A DNA stretch of 64,000 nt, taken from positions 2,046,001 to 2,110,000 of the forward strand of contig JAGPXD010000006.1 in the NCBI GenBank assembly GCA_020746995.1, written 5' to 3'. Source of the DNA: Plectosphaerella cucumerina (Eukaryota; Ascomycota; Sordariomycetes; Glomerellales; Plectosphaerellaceae). Shown in pieces: positions 32,776 through 43,567 of the stretch. Numbering within the stretch: position 1 is the stretch's first letter; each line of letters opens with the position of its first letter. The notes beneath the pieces are model-generated. The model was not told where the DNA came from, searched no databases, and saw only the letters and a program-made list of their open reading frames with translations. A program made the translations under genes and the position numbers.

Positions 32776-33230
32776 TCACCCCGCTCCCGTCCCCCGCAGT
32801 CCCGGGACAGCAAGTGCGGGGTCCCGTCCTGACAGGCACCATCTTGGGCACTCTGTGTAAGGTAAGGTGCAGTACCTGGCAACAAGGTAGTGAGTCAGGG
32901 ACAAGACTTCGACGACTTGAGAGTGTGATGATTGAGCACAATGAGGATCAGACAAGTCTTGAGAAGTGATGAAAGGGGTGGCGTCCATGGCGTAGATAAC
33001 TGTAGCAATGTCTGGAGGAAATCAAAGTATCCAGGGTAGTCGGAGGCGCAGTACCTACCGTCGGAGAGCTCTCCGATTGCATCCTCGGTGGTAGGCTCGG
33101 CGGTGAGTGAAGGCGATCGCTGCTGCCTCATGGTGTTGAAGTCCGAGTCCGATCCCGCAACCTCCTCAAGAAGTTCTGAGCGCACATTCTCCCAGTCGAG
33201 ATGTTCAATGTCGTGTTCCATATTCCTCAA
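32776..33230 (-). CDS. possible short two-exon gene or gene remnant
   Basis: Exon 1 (33230-33059) and exon 2 (33011-32776) can be joined in phase across a 47-bp GTAGGT..CTCCAG intron to give 135 residues. The start MRNMEHDIEHLDWENVRSEL looks like a real protein N-terminus (acidic, helical). The last 35 residues become Arg/Gly/Pro-rich and read like non-coding DNA, so the frame may simply run into intergenic sequence. No domain is recognised. It could be a young gene, a truncated copy of a longer gene, or chance. It lies in the sparsest part of the window, next to a diverged tandem repeat. Confidence 0.28.
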
Positions 33231-34585
33231 GAGACGGGACTAGGTAAGGTAGGTAGCCCAAAGCAAGTGATATCGGCGGGAAACCACCACCACCACCCAT
33301 CACAGCCACGTTGGCTGCAGAGGTTCGACACATTCGGCAGACTATCGACGCCACCGGATTAACACTCAGCAAGTACGTAGAAGCAAGCCGCGGGGATTAG
33401 TATGGTATTCCAAACGCGCATTGCCGGGCCAAGCCCAGACACCCACAACACCAGCCTCATCCTGCTCTCGCAAGCAGTTGGAAGACCATGTTGAAGCTCG
33501 CCGCGGGTTGCAAGATGGCTGGCCTGAGCCTCGCCCGGTGTAGAACATCAGCCGCCATGACCACAGCACGGTGGCTGCAGAGGTGCGAAACATTTAGCGG
33601 AGCGACACCGACGCAGGACCGATGAACAGCAAGAAGAGCGCAGGTGCGATCATCCCCGTCAGTCTCCCTGGTCGCGCATGGCTGGACTGTGCTGGATCTC
33701 CCCACAACTTCGGCCTCAAGCGCAGCCTCAGCCACCATGACCAAGGTCAGACCTCGCCCCGGCACCGCCATGGCCTTGCGCCGAGCAAGCCACAAGTTGG
33801 CCATCATGCTTGCGGCTCGAAGCAACTTATCGGCAAGCGGCAGCTCCTACTTCTTAGCACCGCCACAGCACCGGCAGCATCGCCGCTGCGTTTTGTGCCG
33901 TACGATAGCTCATCGAGCCGGCTCCTCAGGGTCTTGTCATTCCCCCCCCTTCTTCGATCTGCTGCCGTCCGGCGTTCATCATGAAGCGGCTCGAAAAGTT
34001 TCCCCTTCCGGACGGGTCGCGAAGGAAGGATCTGATCCACCACCCCTGTTGCTGTGGCGGCGTGGCCCCACGATGCCCCTACTTGGCGAAGAGCTTGACT
34101 CGCGGGTGAGCTTCGATGAGACCTAGCGTACGCGCTGCCCTGAACAAATGTGCCTCCGCGGGAACAACTATCGCCCCGGTTCAGATCCCGAGATTGCTTT
34201 CTTAAAGCAGCGCCTCAAATCCCGACATCTCATGATCCACCACAGCTCTTCGGACCCAGGCACGGCTGCTTCATCACGAAATGTTGGCATCAAACGTGGG
34301 GACGGGCTACATTACCGGGTCTCCGGCGTCCACAGCAGCAGATGGGGCCCAATGGCGCGTCGTCTTTATATAATCCAGGCGGCGCCCAGCTCCGTGCCGT
34401 CCGCCTGTCGTGAGCCTTCGGCATCCCCCGGTCTGTCGGTCGACTGAAGCTCTATCGCTCTCCCTCGGAGGTACCCGGCATTCGGCGTTTCCCTCGACCG
34501 CACCCAAGACCACCGACATATCTCGTCCCGTCCTCTCCGGCAATACTCCTCTTCTCAATCGAAAAGTTGAAGTACTTCTTCCAAA
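33231..34585. other. gene-poor stretch upstream of the catalase gene
   Basis: No supportable gene. Contains a diverged tandem repeat in its left half and the catalase promoter at its right end. Confidence 0.5.
33301..33760. repeat. diverged tandem repeat, period about 259 bp
   Basis: Two partly matching units lie about 258-260 bases apart. GGCTGCAGAGGTTCGACACATT near 33313 pairs with GGCTGCAGAGGTGCGAAACATT near 33573, and CGCGCATTGCCGGG near 33415 pairs with CGCGCATGGCTGGA near 33673. By eye, matches are roughly two thirds to three quarters within blocks, so the duplication is old. Confidence 0.55.
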
Positions 34586-36321
34586 ATGGCCGACAAGAAG
34601 CAGCCCCCCGCGAGCTACCGCTACGGCGAGAAGCCCGTCTACACCACCTCGAGCGGCAACCCCGTCGGTAACCCAAGTGCCTGGCAGCGCGCTGGCCAAG
34701 ACGGGCCCCTCCTGCTGCAGGACTTTCACCTCATCGACCTGCTCGCCCACTTTGACCGCGAGCGCATCCCCGAGCGCGTCGTCCACGCCAAGGGCGCCGG
34801 CGCATATGGAGAGGTAAGCTCTGCCCTCCTTCACCTGTCTTGGGCTAGATCTTTTCTAACGAGGTCACACACAGTTCGAGGTTACCCACGATGTCACCGA
34901 CCTGACGTCCGCCGACATGCTGTCGGCCGTCGGCAAGAAGACGCCCTGCGTCGCCCGCTTCTCCACCGTCGGCGGCGAGAAGGGTTCGCCTGACACGGCT
35001 CGTGATCCTCGTGGATTTGCCGTCAAGTTCTACACTGACGAGGGTAAGTCGGGCGTCAGCAATGAGGGAGGCAACGAGGGACTAGGACTGACGTCTATAT
35101 TAGGCAACTGGGACTGGGTGTACAACAACACGCCCGTCTTCTTCCTCCGCGACCCCGTCAACTTCCCCCTCTTCATCCACACCCAGAAGCGCAACCCTCA
35201 GACGAACCTCAAGGATGCCACCATGTTCTGGGACTACCTGAGCCACCACCACGAGGCCGTCCACCAGCTCATGCACCTTTTCTCCGACCGTGGCACCCCT
35301 TACTCCTACCGCCACATGAACGGCTACTCTGGCCACACCCAGTATGTCCCTTTCCCATCCCATGTGTCTGCGCCCGCTGACGCCGCCCCAGCAAGTGGAC
35401 AAAGCCCGACGGCTCCTTCGTCTACGTTCAGGTCCATCTCAAGACCGACCAGGGGAACAAGACCCTGACCGACGCCGAGGCTGGCCGCCTGGCCTCCGAA
35501 AACCCCGACTGGAGCACACAGGACCTCTTCGAGGCCATCGCCCGCGGCGAACACCCCTCCTGGACCGTCTACGTCCAGGTCCTCACCCCCGCCCAAGCCG
35601 AGGCCCTGCGCTGGAACATCTTCGACCTCACAAAGGTCTGGCCCCAGGCCGAGGTGCCCCTCCGCCCCTTCGGCCGCCTCACCCTCAACCGCAACCCCGA
35701 GAATTACTTTGCCGAGATCGAGCAGGCCGCCTTCTCCCCCTCCCACCTCGTCCCCGGCGTCGAGCCCTCGGCCGATCCCGTCCTCCAGGCCCGCCTCTTC
35801 TCCTACCCGGACACCCACCGTCACCGCCTCGGTGTCAACTACCAACAGATTCCCGTCAACGCCCCCCTCAACGCCTTCAATCCCTTCCAGCGCGACGGCG
35901 CCATGGCTGTCAATGGCAACTACGGCGCCAACCCAAACTACCCCTCCAGCTACAAGACCCTCACCTACAAGCCCGTCAAGGCGGTTAATGCTCACGAGGA
36001 GTGGGTTGGCCGCGCCGTCGAGGGTGTCTTCGCCGAGGTCGGCCGCGACGACTACGAGCAGGCTGCCGGCTTGTGGAAGGTCCTTGGCCGCACCCCCGGC
36101 CAGCAGGACAACTTTGTCTCCAACATCTCGGGCCACCTGTCCGGCGCGCAGAGGGAGACGCGCGAGCGGACGTACGACATGTTCTCACGCGTCGACGCCG
36201 ACCTCGGCAGGCGGATCCGCGATGCCGCGGAGAAGCTGGCGCAGTGCGTTATTCCCCCTTATTTACAGAATGAGTCGAGCTAACATGTCACAGGCCCAGC
36301 GATCCCAAGTCGAAGCTGTAG
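34586..36321 (+). CDS. peroxisomal catalase
   Basis: Five exons (34586-34813, 34875-35043, 35104-35341, 35392-36243 and 36294-36321) join in phase to 504 residues, the normal length of a small-subunit haem catalase. It converts hydrogen peroxide to water and oxygen. The distal His is in [17 protein letters not shown] (His67), and the proximal haem ligand in [14 protein letters not shown] (about Tyr350). [14 protein letters not shown] and [13 protein letters not shown] are further catalase marks. The last 28-nt exon encodes PSDPKSKL: the terminal SKL is a canonical PTS1 signal, so the enzyme should enter peroxisomes. If the last intron (36244-36293) is retained, the protein ends in NESS instead and loses the tag. 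The initiator context AAAATGG is strong. It is not a secreted large-subunit catalase. Confidence 0.96.
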
Positions 36322-36507
36322 AAAGCCATTTGTTTTCCTGTCTGAAATTTCAAAAAGCGACCTGGATGTCTGGTTCATCATTGCTCATGTGGATCGTGAT
36401 TCGTGACATGTTGTTGGCAGAACCCCCGCCCCAAACCCTTAATCCGTGTCCCTGACGAGGGCCATGCGGCTCATGCTCTCTGACATGCCGAACAGGACAA
36501 ACTGGAA

Positions 36508-36857
36508 CTAGCAGAGACAGTCGAGGAACTGGAAGCAGCAGAGGCCGGCGCAGATGCCGCAGCAGACGGCCTAAGGGGTCAGCAAGAGCCTCAGGGGAAG
36601 AGGGGTTGGGGATGCGCACTCGGCAGTCGCCGTGTCTTCCGCCGCGGAGTTGGAGATGGGGCTCTTTCTGGCTGGGCTGTTCTGCGTATGCCATGGGCTG
36701 GATGGGCCGCTGCACAGGAAACAACGTCAGCTCGGCCGGATGTCCTGAGTGGCGCAGGGAGACTTGCCGGCTGTTCGGCGGAGCGAGGCTTGCGGGAGAG
36801 GAGAGCCGGGCTCGGCAGCCTTGGCGGAGGCGTTTCCGGTTCGACTCGAGAGGGCAT
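36508..36857 (-). CDS. CYSTM-type small cysteine-rich membrane protein
   Basis: The last exon (36570-36508) reads AVCCGICAGLCCFQFLDCLC, the cysteine-rich tail of CYSTM proteins. These are short tail-anchored proteins linked to stress tolerance in eukaryotes. It joins in phase to 36709-36620 (MAYAEQPSQKEP, ending HGDCR) across a GTGCGC..CTTAG intron. A further 5' exon 36857-36768 (from MPSRVEP) joins in phase if the first intron uses a GC donor (CCG|GCAAGT) with a GCTGAC branch site; the total is then 80 residues. The 5' exon is uncertain, and translation could begin at the internal MAYAEQ. The gene is convergent with the catalase gene, 186 bp away. Pro/Gln-rich N-termini are normal in this family, and this one is moderately so. 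Confidence 0.65.
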
Positions 36858-37455
36858 CTCGCCTCGTCTTTCTAGGTGATTAGGTGGAGGGCGGAACGGG
36901 GCGAAGCAAAAAGGAGTGTTCGTCTGAAGGTCAGAGGGGGCGCGAGAGGATATAGGAGAGCAGCATGTCGATAAGGTCTTGAAGGGGTTCGTCAGGTTTC
37001 GTGGACAGGGCGCAGATGCTGTCGACGAGAAGGGCGTGATGCATCGTGAAAGCCAGCGAAACCGAGACAGGCATTGGAAATGAACATGGCACGCGACTAC
37101 CTTATTTGCGACGACAGGGAAGGAAGGAAGCACCGAGTTGTAGGGGTATGCTGGGAAGGAGCGAACATGACCTCCTGCCATTCTCAAACACGTATCAGAT
37201 GACTGGTCGGCCGAAAGACAGCATGACTGTCGAATTTGGCCTGGAGGGGTGCGGCTTGAAGATGTGGCGTTGGCATTGGGGTAGCACGGGACGGTCGTCA
37301 CATGAGGGTGTGCATCGATTTTGTCTTTCTCCGTTGGCCTCTATTTTCCCCATCTTCTTCCCCATCACACACCAAATGGCGATGGCCTCACCTACCGCGG
37401 CAGCCATGACAACCAGAGCTCCCAGCACAAACTCTGGCAAAACAGGGCATCTGCT
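36858..37455. other. intergenic, no gene seen
   Basis: Promoter side of the CYSTM gene and 3' flank of the MFS gene. Longer minus-strand frames here lack motifs. Confidence 0.45.
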
Positions 37456-38967
37456 CTACAGCCACTTCAGCTGCTTGAAGCCCAGGCTTGCACCACCCAG
37501 AAGCGCCGTGACGCCCGTAAAAGCGATGAGCGTCCCGTAACCGCTTCCATACCCGAACCCGGCCTCGCCCTTCCAAGGATATCCCTCGATGAGCGCCTCA
37601 CTCAGCGGACCCGAGACCATGTTGCCAACACCACGCCCGGCCGCCAACCACCCGAAGATGAGAATTGGATCGACACCCCTGCCCCTCTGCCTCTCATTCT
37701 CGGCCACAGACAGCATGATGCCCGGCCAAGCCGAAGTGTATGCTCCGGCGAACAACCCATAAACGGCACCAAAAGCGTACAACGACGCCATACTGTTCCC
37801 CAGACCCCAGATCAGCAGCGTTCCCACCGCCGCACCCGCAGATGACAGGAACAGACACGACGGTGCCGGCCACCTGTCCACGAACCACCCCATCAGCACG
37901 CACCCGAATACGCTCGCTACGTTGACGAACAGCAGCGACGCCGCCGCCGCAAAAGACCCGGCCCCCAGAAACGTGCGCGCGTACGAAGGCAGGTAAATGC
38001 TCGGCAGGAAGTATCCCAGCGCCTCGACCACGTTGGCAGCCTGGTGCAGCGCAAACGACCGGCTCAGCACGAAGCCCATGTTCCTCAGGGGTTTGCGCAG
38101 CGCCGCCGCCGACCCGCCCTCGGACGCCCTGCTCAGAGGCGGGATGCGCGGACGGATAAAGTACGCAAGCGGTGCCGTCAGCGCAAACAGCAGGCCAGAC
38201 CAGATGCGCAGCGTTGTCCGGAACCCGACACGCTCCAGAAGCGCCTCCATGAGCATGGGAAAGATGACGCCCGCGAGACCCGTCCCGGACCACATGATGC
38301 CGTACGCCAGGCCCTTGCGACGAACGAACCACTCGTCCATGTACACGATGCAGGGGATGTAGGTCAACGACCCTCCCAGAGCGTAGAGTACGCCCTGCGT
38401 CGCGATGAGCTGCCCGACTGTCGTGCTGAGGGACGACATGCCCAGTGCCACGCAGGTGATGACGAGGCCTACCGGCGGCGACCAGCGAGCTTGCCGCGGG
38501 AATGCCCGCACGAGGCCGATGACTACCGGCCCGGAAAAATACATGAGGCCCATGGCGCAGGTGCCGATGACGGCGATGTTGGGCGATCCGGCAAAGTCGG
38601 GGTGTCGGGAGTAGTAGGAGCGGAAGACGCCAAATGCGAAAGGGAAGCCTGGAGGTCAGTACATGGCCGGTGGGAGAAGGTAAGGGCCGGACTCACCCCA
38701 GATGAGGGCCTCGACGAGGAAGCATGCCGCTAGGAAAAGCCATGCTTGCAGTCCGCCGTCGGCTGGAGGAAGCGAGGAAAACTCATGGCCTGCCGCTGGC
38801 TGCGTCTCCTCGGGGCTGCCATCGCCGAGTCTGTGCTCAGAAGTCGGCCGTGACTGTTCATGAGCTGAGGGGCCCGCGTCAGCGCCCTTGGGATCGAGGT
38901 GCTGTGGCCGAAATGTCGCCTCCAGAGGCTGCAGCTCGACGGCGGTCTGTGTCTGTGTCGGAGCCAT
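37456..38967 (-). CDS. MFS transporter, monocarboxylate (MCT)-like
   Basis: Two exons (38967-38697 and 38648-37456) join in phase to 487 residues; donor is GTGAGT and acceptor CTCCAG. About 85 hydrophilic residues precede DGGLQAWLFLAACFLVEALIWG, which corresponds to the conserved [D/E]G[G/S][W/F]-W-V motif opening helix 1 of SLC16-type transporters. It continues with FPFAFGVFRSYY. About 12 hydrophobic segments follow, with the cytosolic loop after helix 6 carrying RPRIPP. Fungal MCT-like proteins transport monocarboxylates, riboflavin or unknown solutes, and the substrate cannot be read from the sequence. The N-terminal region is predicted cytosolic and disordered. The C-terminus is short, ending FKQLKWL. 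Confidence 0.88.
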
Positions 38968-39450
38968 GTTGAGAAGGTGTCGACATGTCGCAGAGGCTCA
39001 TGTCGAGGAGGGGTCTTGGGACCCTTCTTAACCTCTCCCGCTGCCCCGGTCGGATCCCCCAGAAAGGGGCGCTTTTACCCCCTGTCCGGCACGCCCACCC
39101 GGCGCCTTATTGATGACATTTGACTTGGCGCCACCACGCAATTGACAAGTAGTGGAACCTGATCATCGAGCTGACTGCATCAATGCCAACTCTACACTTT
39201 GCCAGATGGACATATTTGTGCATGCAACTGATGAGTAGATACAGCGGAGATGCAGATGCAACTGTCCTCTCATGCCGTAGATTATGTAGAACGGAACAAA
39301 TGAGAAGTAACCGACCCGAGCCTTTTCCAACCGTTTGCCATGTTTTGCTTTTTTCCAATGCCGTGCCTGTGCCGCCGTGACGCCGAAGATTCAAATGGGT
39401 ACAGTGTCCCCCAGAACGCAAGGAAAAGATGTACACAGATCTAAACCCCC
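38968..39450. other. intergenic, no gene seen
   Basis: Promoter of the MFS gene and 3' flank of the PQ-loop gene, both on the minus strand. Confidence 0.5.
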
Positions 39451-40590
39451 TTAGTTACGGGAGTCGTTGCGCGCCAGCAGCGGCCGCTGATCCCAGCGGT
39501 CCTCGTCAATGCTGCGCCCATCACCGCTCTCGGCATCCTCTTCTTCATCATCCTCGTAGTCCTCATCGTCATCCTTGCGGTAGATGAAGAACTGCACAAA
39601 GATGGCCATGTCCAACAGCAGGGTGCCCATGCTGCCCGCCAGCCAGGAGAGGTTGACGAGGATGTAGCGAGCGTAGCCGTGGTGAGCGTCGCAGCCGCCG
39701 GCGGGGCAGTGCGGGTCATAGGCGAAGATGGAGAGGACGTAGGTCAGGTTGCCGAGGCAGGCGAAGAGGAAGAAGAGCATGCTGACGCCCTCGGTGGACT
39801 TGCGGCGGTAGTTGAGGAGGATCTGCGGCAGGCGGGAGCCGAGGTAGAGGACGGCGCAGAGCCAGCCGAAGACTTGGCCCCAGAAGTTGAAGTCGAGGTC
39901 GTCGTCGGTGCCGTCGCCGTCGCGGTCGTGCTCGCCGGAGTGGGCGTAGCGCCGGGAGAGGATCCAGCCCATTACGCCGGCGGCGCAGACCATGAGGATG
40001 GCTAGAGCATTCCAGATGATGGTTTGAAGTGTGCTCGGCGGGGAGATAGGGGTCGAGGGGGGCCCGTCGAGGAGGGGCACGGCGGGGGAGAGGTTGGACC
40101 AGTCGGAGCCGCGGCGCTCGCGGTCATGGTGTAGAGGGTTCGGGTGGGAGTTGATGAGGCTGGTGCGCTCGTTGGGCTGGGTGCGCGTTTGGGGCTTTGG
40201 CTTGGGTGGCACGACCTCGTCTTTCCATGTGAAGCCGCGGTAGTAGAAGCATTGTCCGAGGAGGACGATGTCGGCGATGGTGTAGTAGATCGCCAGGATG
40301 ATCTGTGGAGGACAAGTCAGCAAAGCCGCAGAGGCGGAAGAAGAGAGGGGGTAGGGTTGGCGCACCATTGTCGGCAGGACGCCCTGCAGGACGGCGCCGA
40401 GGATGTTGAAGACATCGCCGGCGAGCCAGACGATGATGAACTGCAGCGAGAGGCCGTCGGCGCTGCTGCGGCGGAAGTTCTCGAGGATTTGGGGCGAGAA
40501 GACGACGACCCAGCAGGCGATTGAGATTGAGCCGCAGATTCCTGAGATGGCCTCGACGTCGAGGTTCAGGGGAGCGGTGGGAGGCGCCAT
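39451..40590 (-). CDS. PQ-loop vacuolar amino acid transporter (Ypq/PQLC2-like)
   Basis: Two exons (40590-40366 and 40302-39451) join in phase to 358 residues; donor is GTGCGC and acceptor CCACAG. It has seven predicted membrane segments and two PQ-loops: FSPQILENFRRSSADG near the N-terminus and RLPQILLNYRRKSTEG in the second half. This is the layout of Ypq1-3 in yeast and PQLC2 in animals, which export cationic amino acids from the vacuole or lysosome. FVWLAGD-like FIIVWLAGDVFN also matches the family. The central loop is long and hydrophilic, and the C-terminus is acidic (DDDEDYEDDEEED) rather than carrying a clear di-leucine signal. It is read here as an integral vacuolar membrane protein. 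Confidence 0.9.
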   Translation of the reverse strand: MAPPTAPLNLDVEAISGICGSISIACWVVVFSPQILENFRRSSADGLSLQFIIVWLAGDVFNILGAVLQGVLPTMVRQPYPLSSSASAALLTCPPQIILAIYYTIADIVLLGQCFYYRGFTWKDEVVPPKPKPQTRTQPNERTSLINSHPNPLHHDRERRGSDWSNLSPAVPLLDGPPSTPISPPSTLQTIIWNALAILMVCAAGVMGWILSRRYAHSGEHDRDGDGTDDDLDFNFWGQVFGWLCAVLYLGSRLPQILLNYRRKSTEGVSMLFFLFACLGNLTYVLSIFAYDPHCPAGGCDAHHGYARYILVNLSWLAGSMGTLLLDMAIFVQFFIYRKDDDEDYEDDEEEDAESGDGRSIDEDRWDQRPLLARNDSRN

Positions 40591-41240
40591 GGTTGCTGAT
40601 GTCCGAGTGGTGACGATACACAGCAGGGATCTGCCGGGGGTGTTGATGGGCGAGGTTCTGGTTCGGTTTCCGAGCTTCGAACCGTCAATTGAGCGGGAAT
40701 GCTATGGCCGGCGCATGAGAGGAAGACAATTCGACGAGCGCCCCGTTTTCGCGATGCTCAAAGTATGGGATGCGGTTTGGGGGAAGTCGTATGGTGGGAT
40801 GGGATGAAGGGGGGAGGGAAAAGATTTCAGCCTTTGTCTTATGACTGGACTTGGATTTTTGCCATGTTTGCAGGGGGGGAAACGGCGACTCCGCGAGGGC
40901 AGGGAGGCGGCGGCGGCCTATGGGAACTGGTGCCGCCCCCGTGGGCCCCCTGTAGCCGCGGGCGATTAAGCGGCAGACGACGACGTCACAGGGCGATCGG
41001 GAATGCGGGGGAGCACTGCCAGGAGGTGGGCTCGGCTTCCACCAAGCTTCGGTGCATCTTCAAGTTGGGACTGGTTCGCCGGGAGCACGCGGTTCCGGTC
41101 GGCAAAGCTGACGAGATGGAAGTCGGTCAAGAAGGGAAGGTAGAGAGACTTCTCCCAGTGTCCTTCCATCTCATCAAAAGACACCCCAATCAGCCACGCA
41201 AAAGAGGAAATCCGACATGGTAATAGGCAAAAAAAAGTTC
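40591..41240. other. intergenic, promoter of PQ-loop gene
   Basis: Between the start of the PQ-loop gene and the 3' end of the U6 gene. No gene seen. Confidence 0.5.
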
Positions 41241-41405
41241 AAAAAAATTGGTAGCTTCTCTTTGATAAGCGTGTCATCCTTAGTGCAGGGGCCATGCTAA
41301 TCTTCTCTGTCTGTGAAGATGTTAGTTACCGGATTCGAAGGCGAGAGTCTTGAGAAAAGTGGGTACTGACATCGTTTCAAATTGACCAAATGCCCGAAGG
41401 CAGAA
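41241..41405 (-). ncRNA. U6: U6 spliceosomal snRNA with an internal intron
   Basis: Read on the minus strand, exon 1 (about 41405-41371) has a short 5' hairpin (TGCCTTCGGGCA) and TTTGGTCAATTTGAAACGAT. Exon 2 (41310-41241) starts with ACAGAGAAGATTAGC, continues with CATGGCCCCTGCACTAAGGA and TGACACGC, and ends in a T-run at 41247-41241, a Pol III terminator. The two parts joined match U6 exactly across the GAAACGAT-ACAGAGA block, which pairs with the 5' splice site. Between them is a 60-bp mRNA-type intron (GTCAGT..CTAACATCTTCACAG). Mature length is about 105 nt. U6 introns at various positions are known in several fungi, including S. pombe, so this is an authentic split gene, not a pseudogene. 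Confidence 0.95.
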
Positions 41406-42281
41406 GAAGACGGTTTTTAATTCCTTATAAGGGGAGGGCAGACCCACCTTTTGTCATCCGACCCACGTGATCGCTCCCCACACACCACCCAGCTGCCTCT
41501 CGATTCTGTGCCCTCTTGCGCCTGTCTCAAGGGCAATGCGCCGGTGCCAACGGGACAACATTGTCAACGACGACAGTCGCAATGTCCAGTATTTTCTCGA
41601 TGGGATATTCTCCTCGGTGCGGACGAAATGTTGCGCCGTCGGGTCTCTCGGCGCTGGGTTCTTGATGTCGGGCGGTCTCAATTTCCATTCGATTTTTTAC
41701 CCCTCCATGGGACCTGTGAAAGTCATCGCCGGCAGCCAGTGTGAGAGTGCGTCACAAGCTTGCCAGCACATTGCGAGTGAGGTGAAGTTGGGAGTGGGTG
41801 GTTTACTTGCCAACACTCTGGACATCCCAAAAATGCATCTTGAAGTTGCGATGTAGGTAGACCGCAGAGCACGAGATCATGAAATGCGTGGAGGAGAAAA
41901 TCCTGGTGGGAGGCAAACCCACGCCGACAACGTGCTAGTGTACCCCCATCCTCCCCTCTAGCATGGTGGGGGTTTCTCCTCAGTCCCGGACTCATGACTT
42001 GTGCCGCGATGGGGGGAAAAAGGGGGTCACCGGTATGTGGTGTGCTTTGCATTATTCATCATCACCACCGCCTCACCTCCTGCATCGGCTGCATCGGCCG
42101 CACATCTCTCACCTTCACTCTCTCATACCAATACTTCCTCCTCTCACCTCTCCCTCTTGAATTAAAAATAGGCCGCCCACTCATCACCAGATCCCTTTTC
42201 CGGCTTGCTCCCCTGCTGCATTGCCGCCCATTGCTCCAACCCCTCCGATCCCGCTCAACTTCGACCTACAAGTACCTCGGC
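41406..42281. other. divergent intergenic region (U6 / NADH pyrophosphatase)
   Basis: Contains the U6 TATA element and the upstream region of the Nudix gene. The Nudix frame is open upstream of 42282 to an ATG at 41994, but that extension looks like leader sequence. Confidence 0.5.
41423..41431 (-). promoter_or_regulatory. TATA box of the U6 gene
   Basis: TTATAAGG on the minus strand lies about 20-25 nt before the inferred U6 start, the position expected for a Pol III U6 promoter TATA element. Confidence 0.6.
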
Positions 42282-43567
42282 ATGGCGACCCAACCGGAGC
42301 CCCAGCTGCTGCCGTCCCTCGACGACCCCAGCTCGGCCCTCTCGCGCAAGTACGGCCGCGAGACGGTAAACTACTTCTCCGGCGTCCCCGTCAACCGCCT
42401 GGCATGGCTGCGCACAGATTATGCCTTCCTCCGCCGCGCCTTCCAGTTCGAGGGCACGCGCTTCATCGCCGTCAAGGACCTCAACCCGCTCACTGATAAG
42501 CCCGACACCCTGAGCCTCGTGCCTTTTTCCGAGATCGCTCCCATCACCGGCGAGGACCCTTTCGGCCCGTCCGAGGATGAACTCATCACCAACTTTGACT
42601 CGTCTCTCGTGCGGCCCCTCGTCATCTTCATCGGCGTCCTTGAGAACGAAGACGTCGGATTTGAGCACAAGGGCTTCAAGGGCCGCCCCGTCTTCGCCAT
42701 CGACGTCTCTGCAAAGGGCCCCCATGCCGCCGCCGCCGAGGCCTTTGCCGAACAGCAGGAGAAGGCCGGCAAGACCTTCCTTGGCGGCCGTGTGCACCTC
42801 TCCCTGAACGCCAGCGACGGTAGGTCCCCCTCAAGCCCCTTCTCGAGGGTATCGTCTACTGACACTTGCCAGCCGCCATGTTCGCGCAGGCTCGCTCGAC
42901 CATCGACTGGAACACTCGTAACCAGTTCTGCGGCGGCTGTGGCCAGCGCACTCTGTCGGGCCACGCCGGCTACAAGCGCGTGTGCCCCCCAACGGACCTG
43001 GCGGGCGGTTCGGGCACGCCAACGCAGCGCGGCGACTGCGCGACGCGCAAGGGCGTGTCGAACCTGAGCTTCCCCAGAACGGACCCGGTCATCATCGCGG
43101 CCGTGCTTTCGGCCGACGGCACGCGCGTCCTCCTGGGCCGGGCGCGGCGCTACCCGCCCAACTGGTACAGCACCCTGGCCGGCTTCCTCGAGCCAGGCGA
43201 GAGCATCGAGGAGGCGACGAGGCGCGAGATTCTCGAAGAGAGCGGCGTGCGCGTCGGCCGCGTCGTCATCCACTCGTCGCAGCCGTGGCCCTACCCCGCG
43301 AGTCTCATGATCGGTGCCGTTGCCCAGGCGCTGCCGGGCGGCGAGACCATCGACCTCGGCAACGATCCTGAGCTCGAGGACGCGAAGTGGGTGCCGCTTG
43401 AGGAGCTGCGTGAGGCTCTGAAGAACGGTGTTAGCGGGCTGGGTGACGCGGCGCCTGAGGGGTACAAGGAGGGAAACCTGCGTCTGCCTCCGCACACGGC
43501 TATTGCCAACAGGTTGTTGACGGCCGTGGCGGACGAGGCATTTGTGAGCGCGCAGCCGAGGATGTGA
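42282..43567 (+). CDS. NPY1: NADH pyrophosphatase (Nudix, NPY1/NudC type)
   Basis: Two exons (42282-42819 and 42873-43567) join in phase to 410 residues. It hydrolyses NAD(H) to NMN(H) and AMP, and may act on NAD-capped RNA as NudC relatives do. The order is that of the family: an N-terminal NudC-type domain, a zinc ribbon starting FCGGCGQRT with a second Cys pair (VCPP..GDCAT), then the Nudix box GFLEPGESIEEATRRE with a following ILEESGV (about 283-305). The NADH-specific motif SQPWPYPASLMIG follows directly. In yeast the enzyme is peroxisomal; no PTS1 is seen here (end SAQPRM). The ATG at 42282 was chosen because upstream codons to 41994 read like untranslated leader. Confidence 0.94.

Noticed and set aside
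35324..36136. A 270-codon minus-strand ORF, Gly/Val/Leu-rich
   Set aside because: Antisense shadow of catalase exon 4, caused by high third-position C in the real gene.
37195..37440. An 81-codon minus-strand ORF with one hydrophobic segment
   Set aside because: Lies immediately downstream of the MFS gene with no family match; more likely 3' flank than a gene.
41994..42281. N-terminal extension of the NADH pyrophosphatase frame
   Set aside because: The translation is His/Leu/Pro-rich leader-like sequence, and the conserved protein begins at 42282. A mitochondrial leader was considered but has no ATG close to its basic part.
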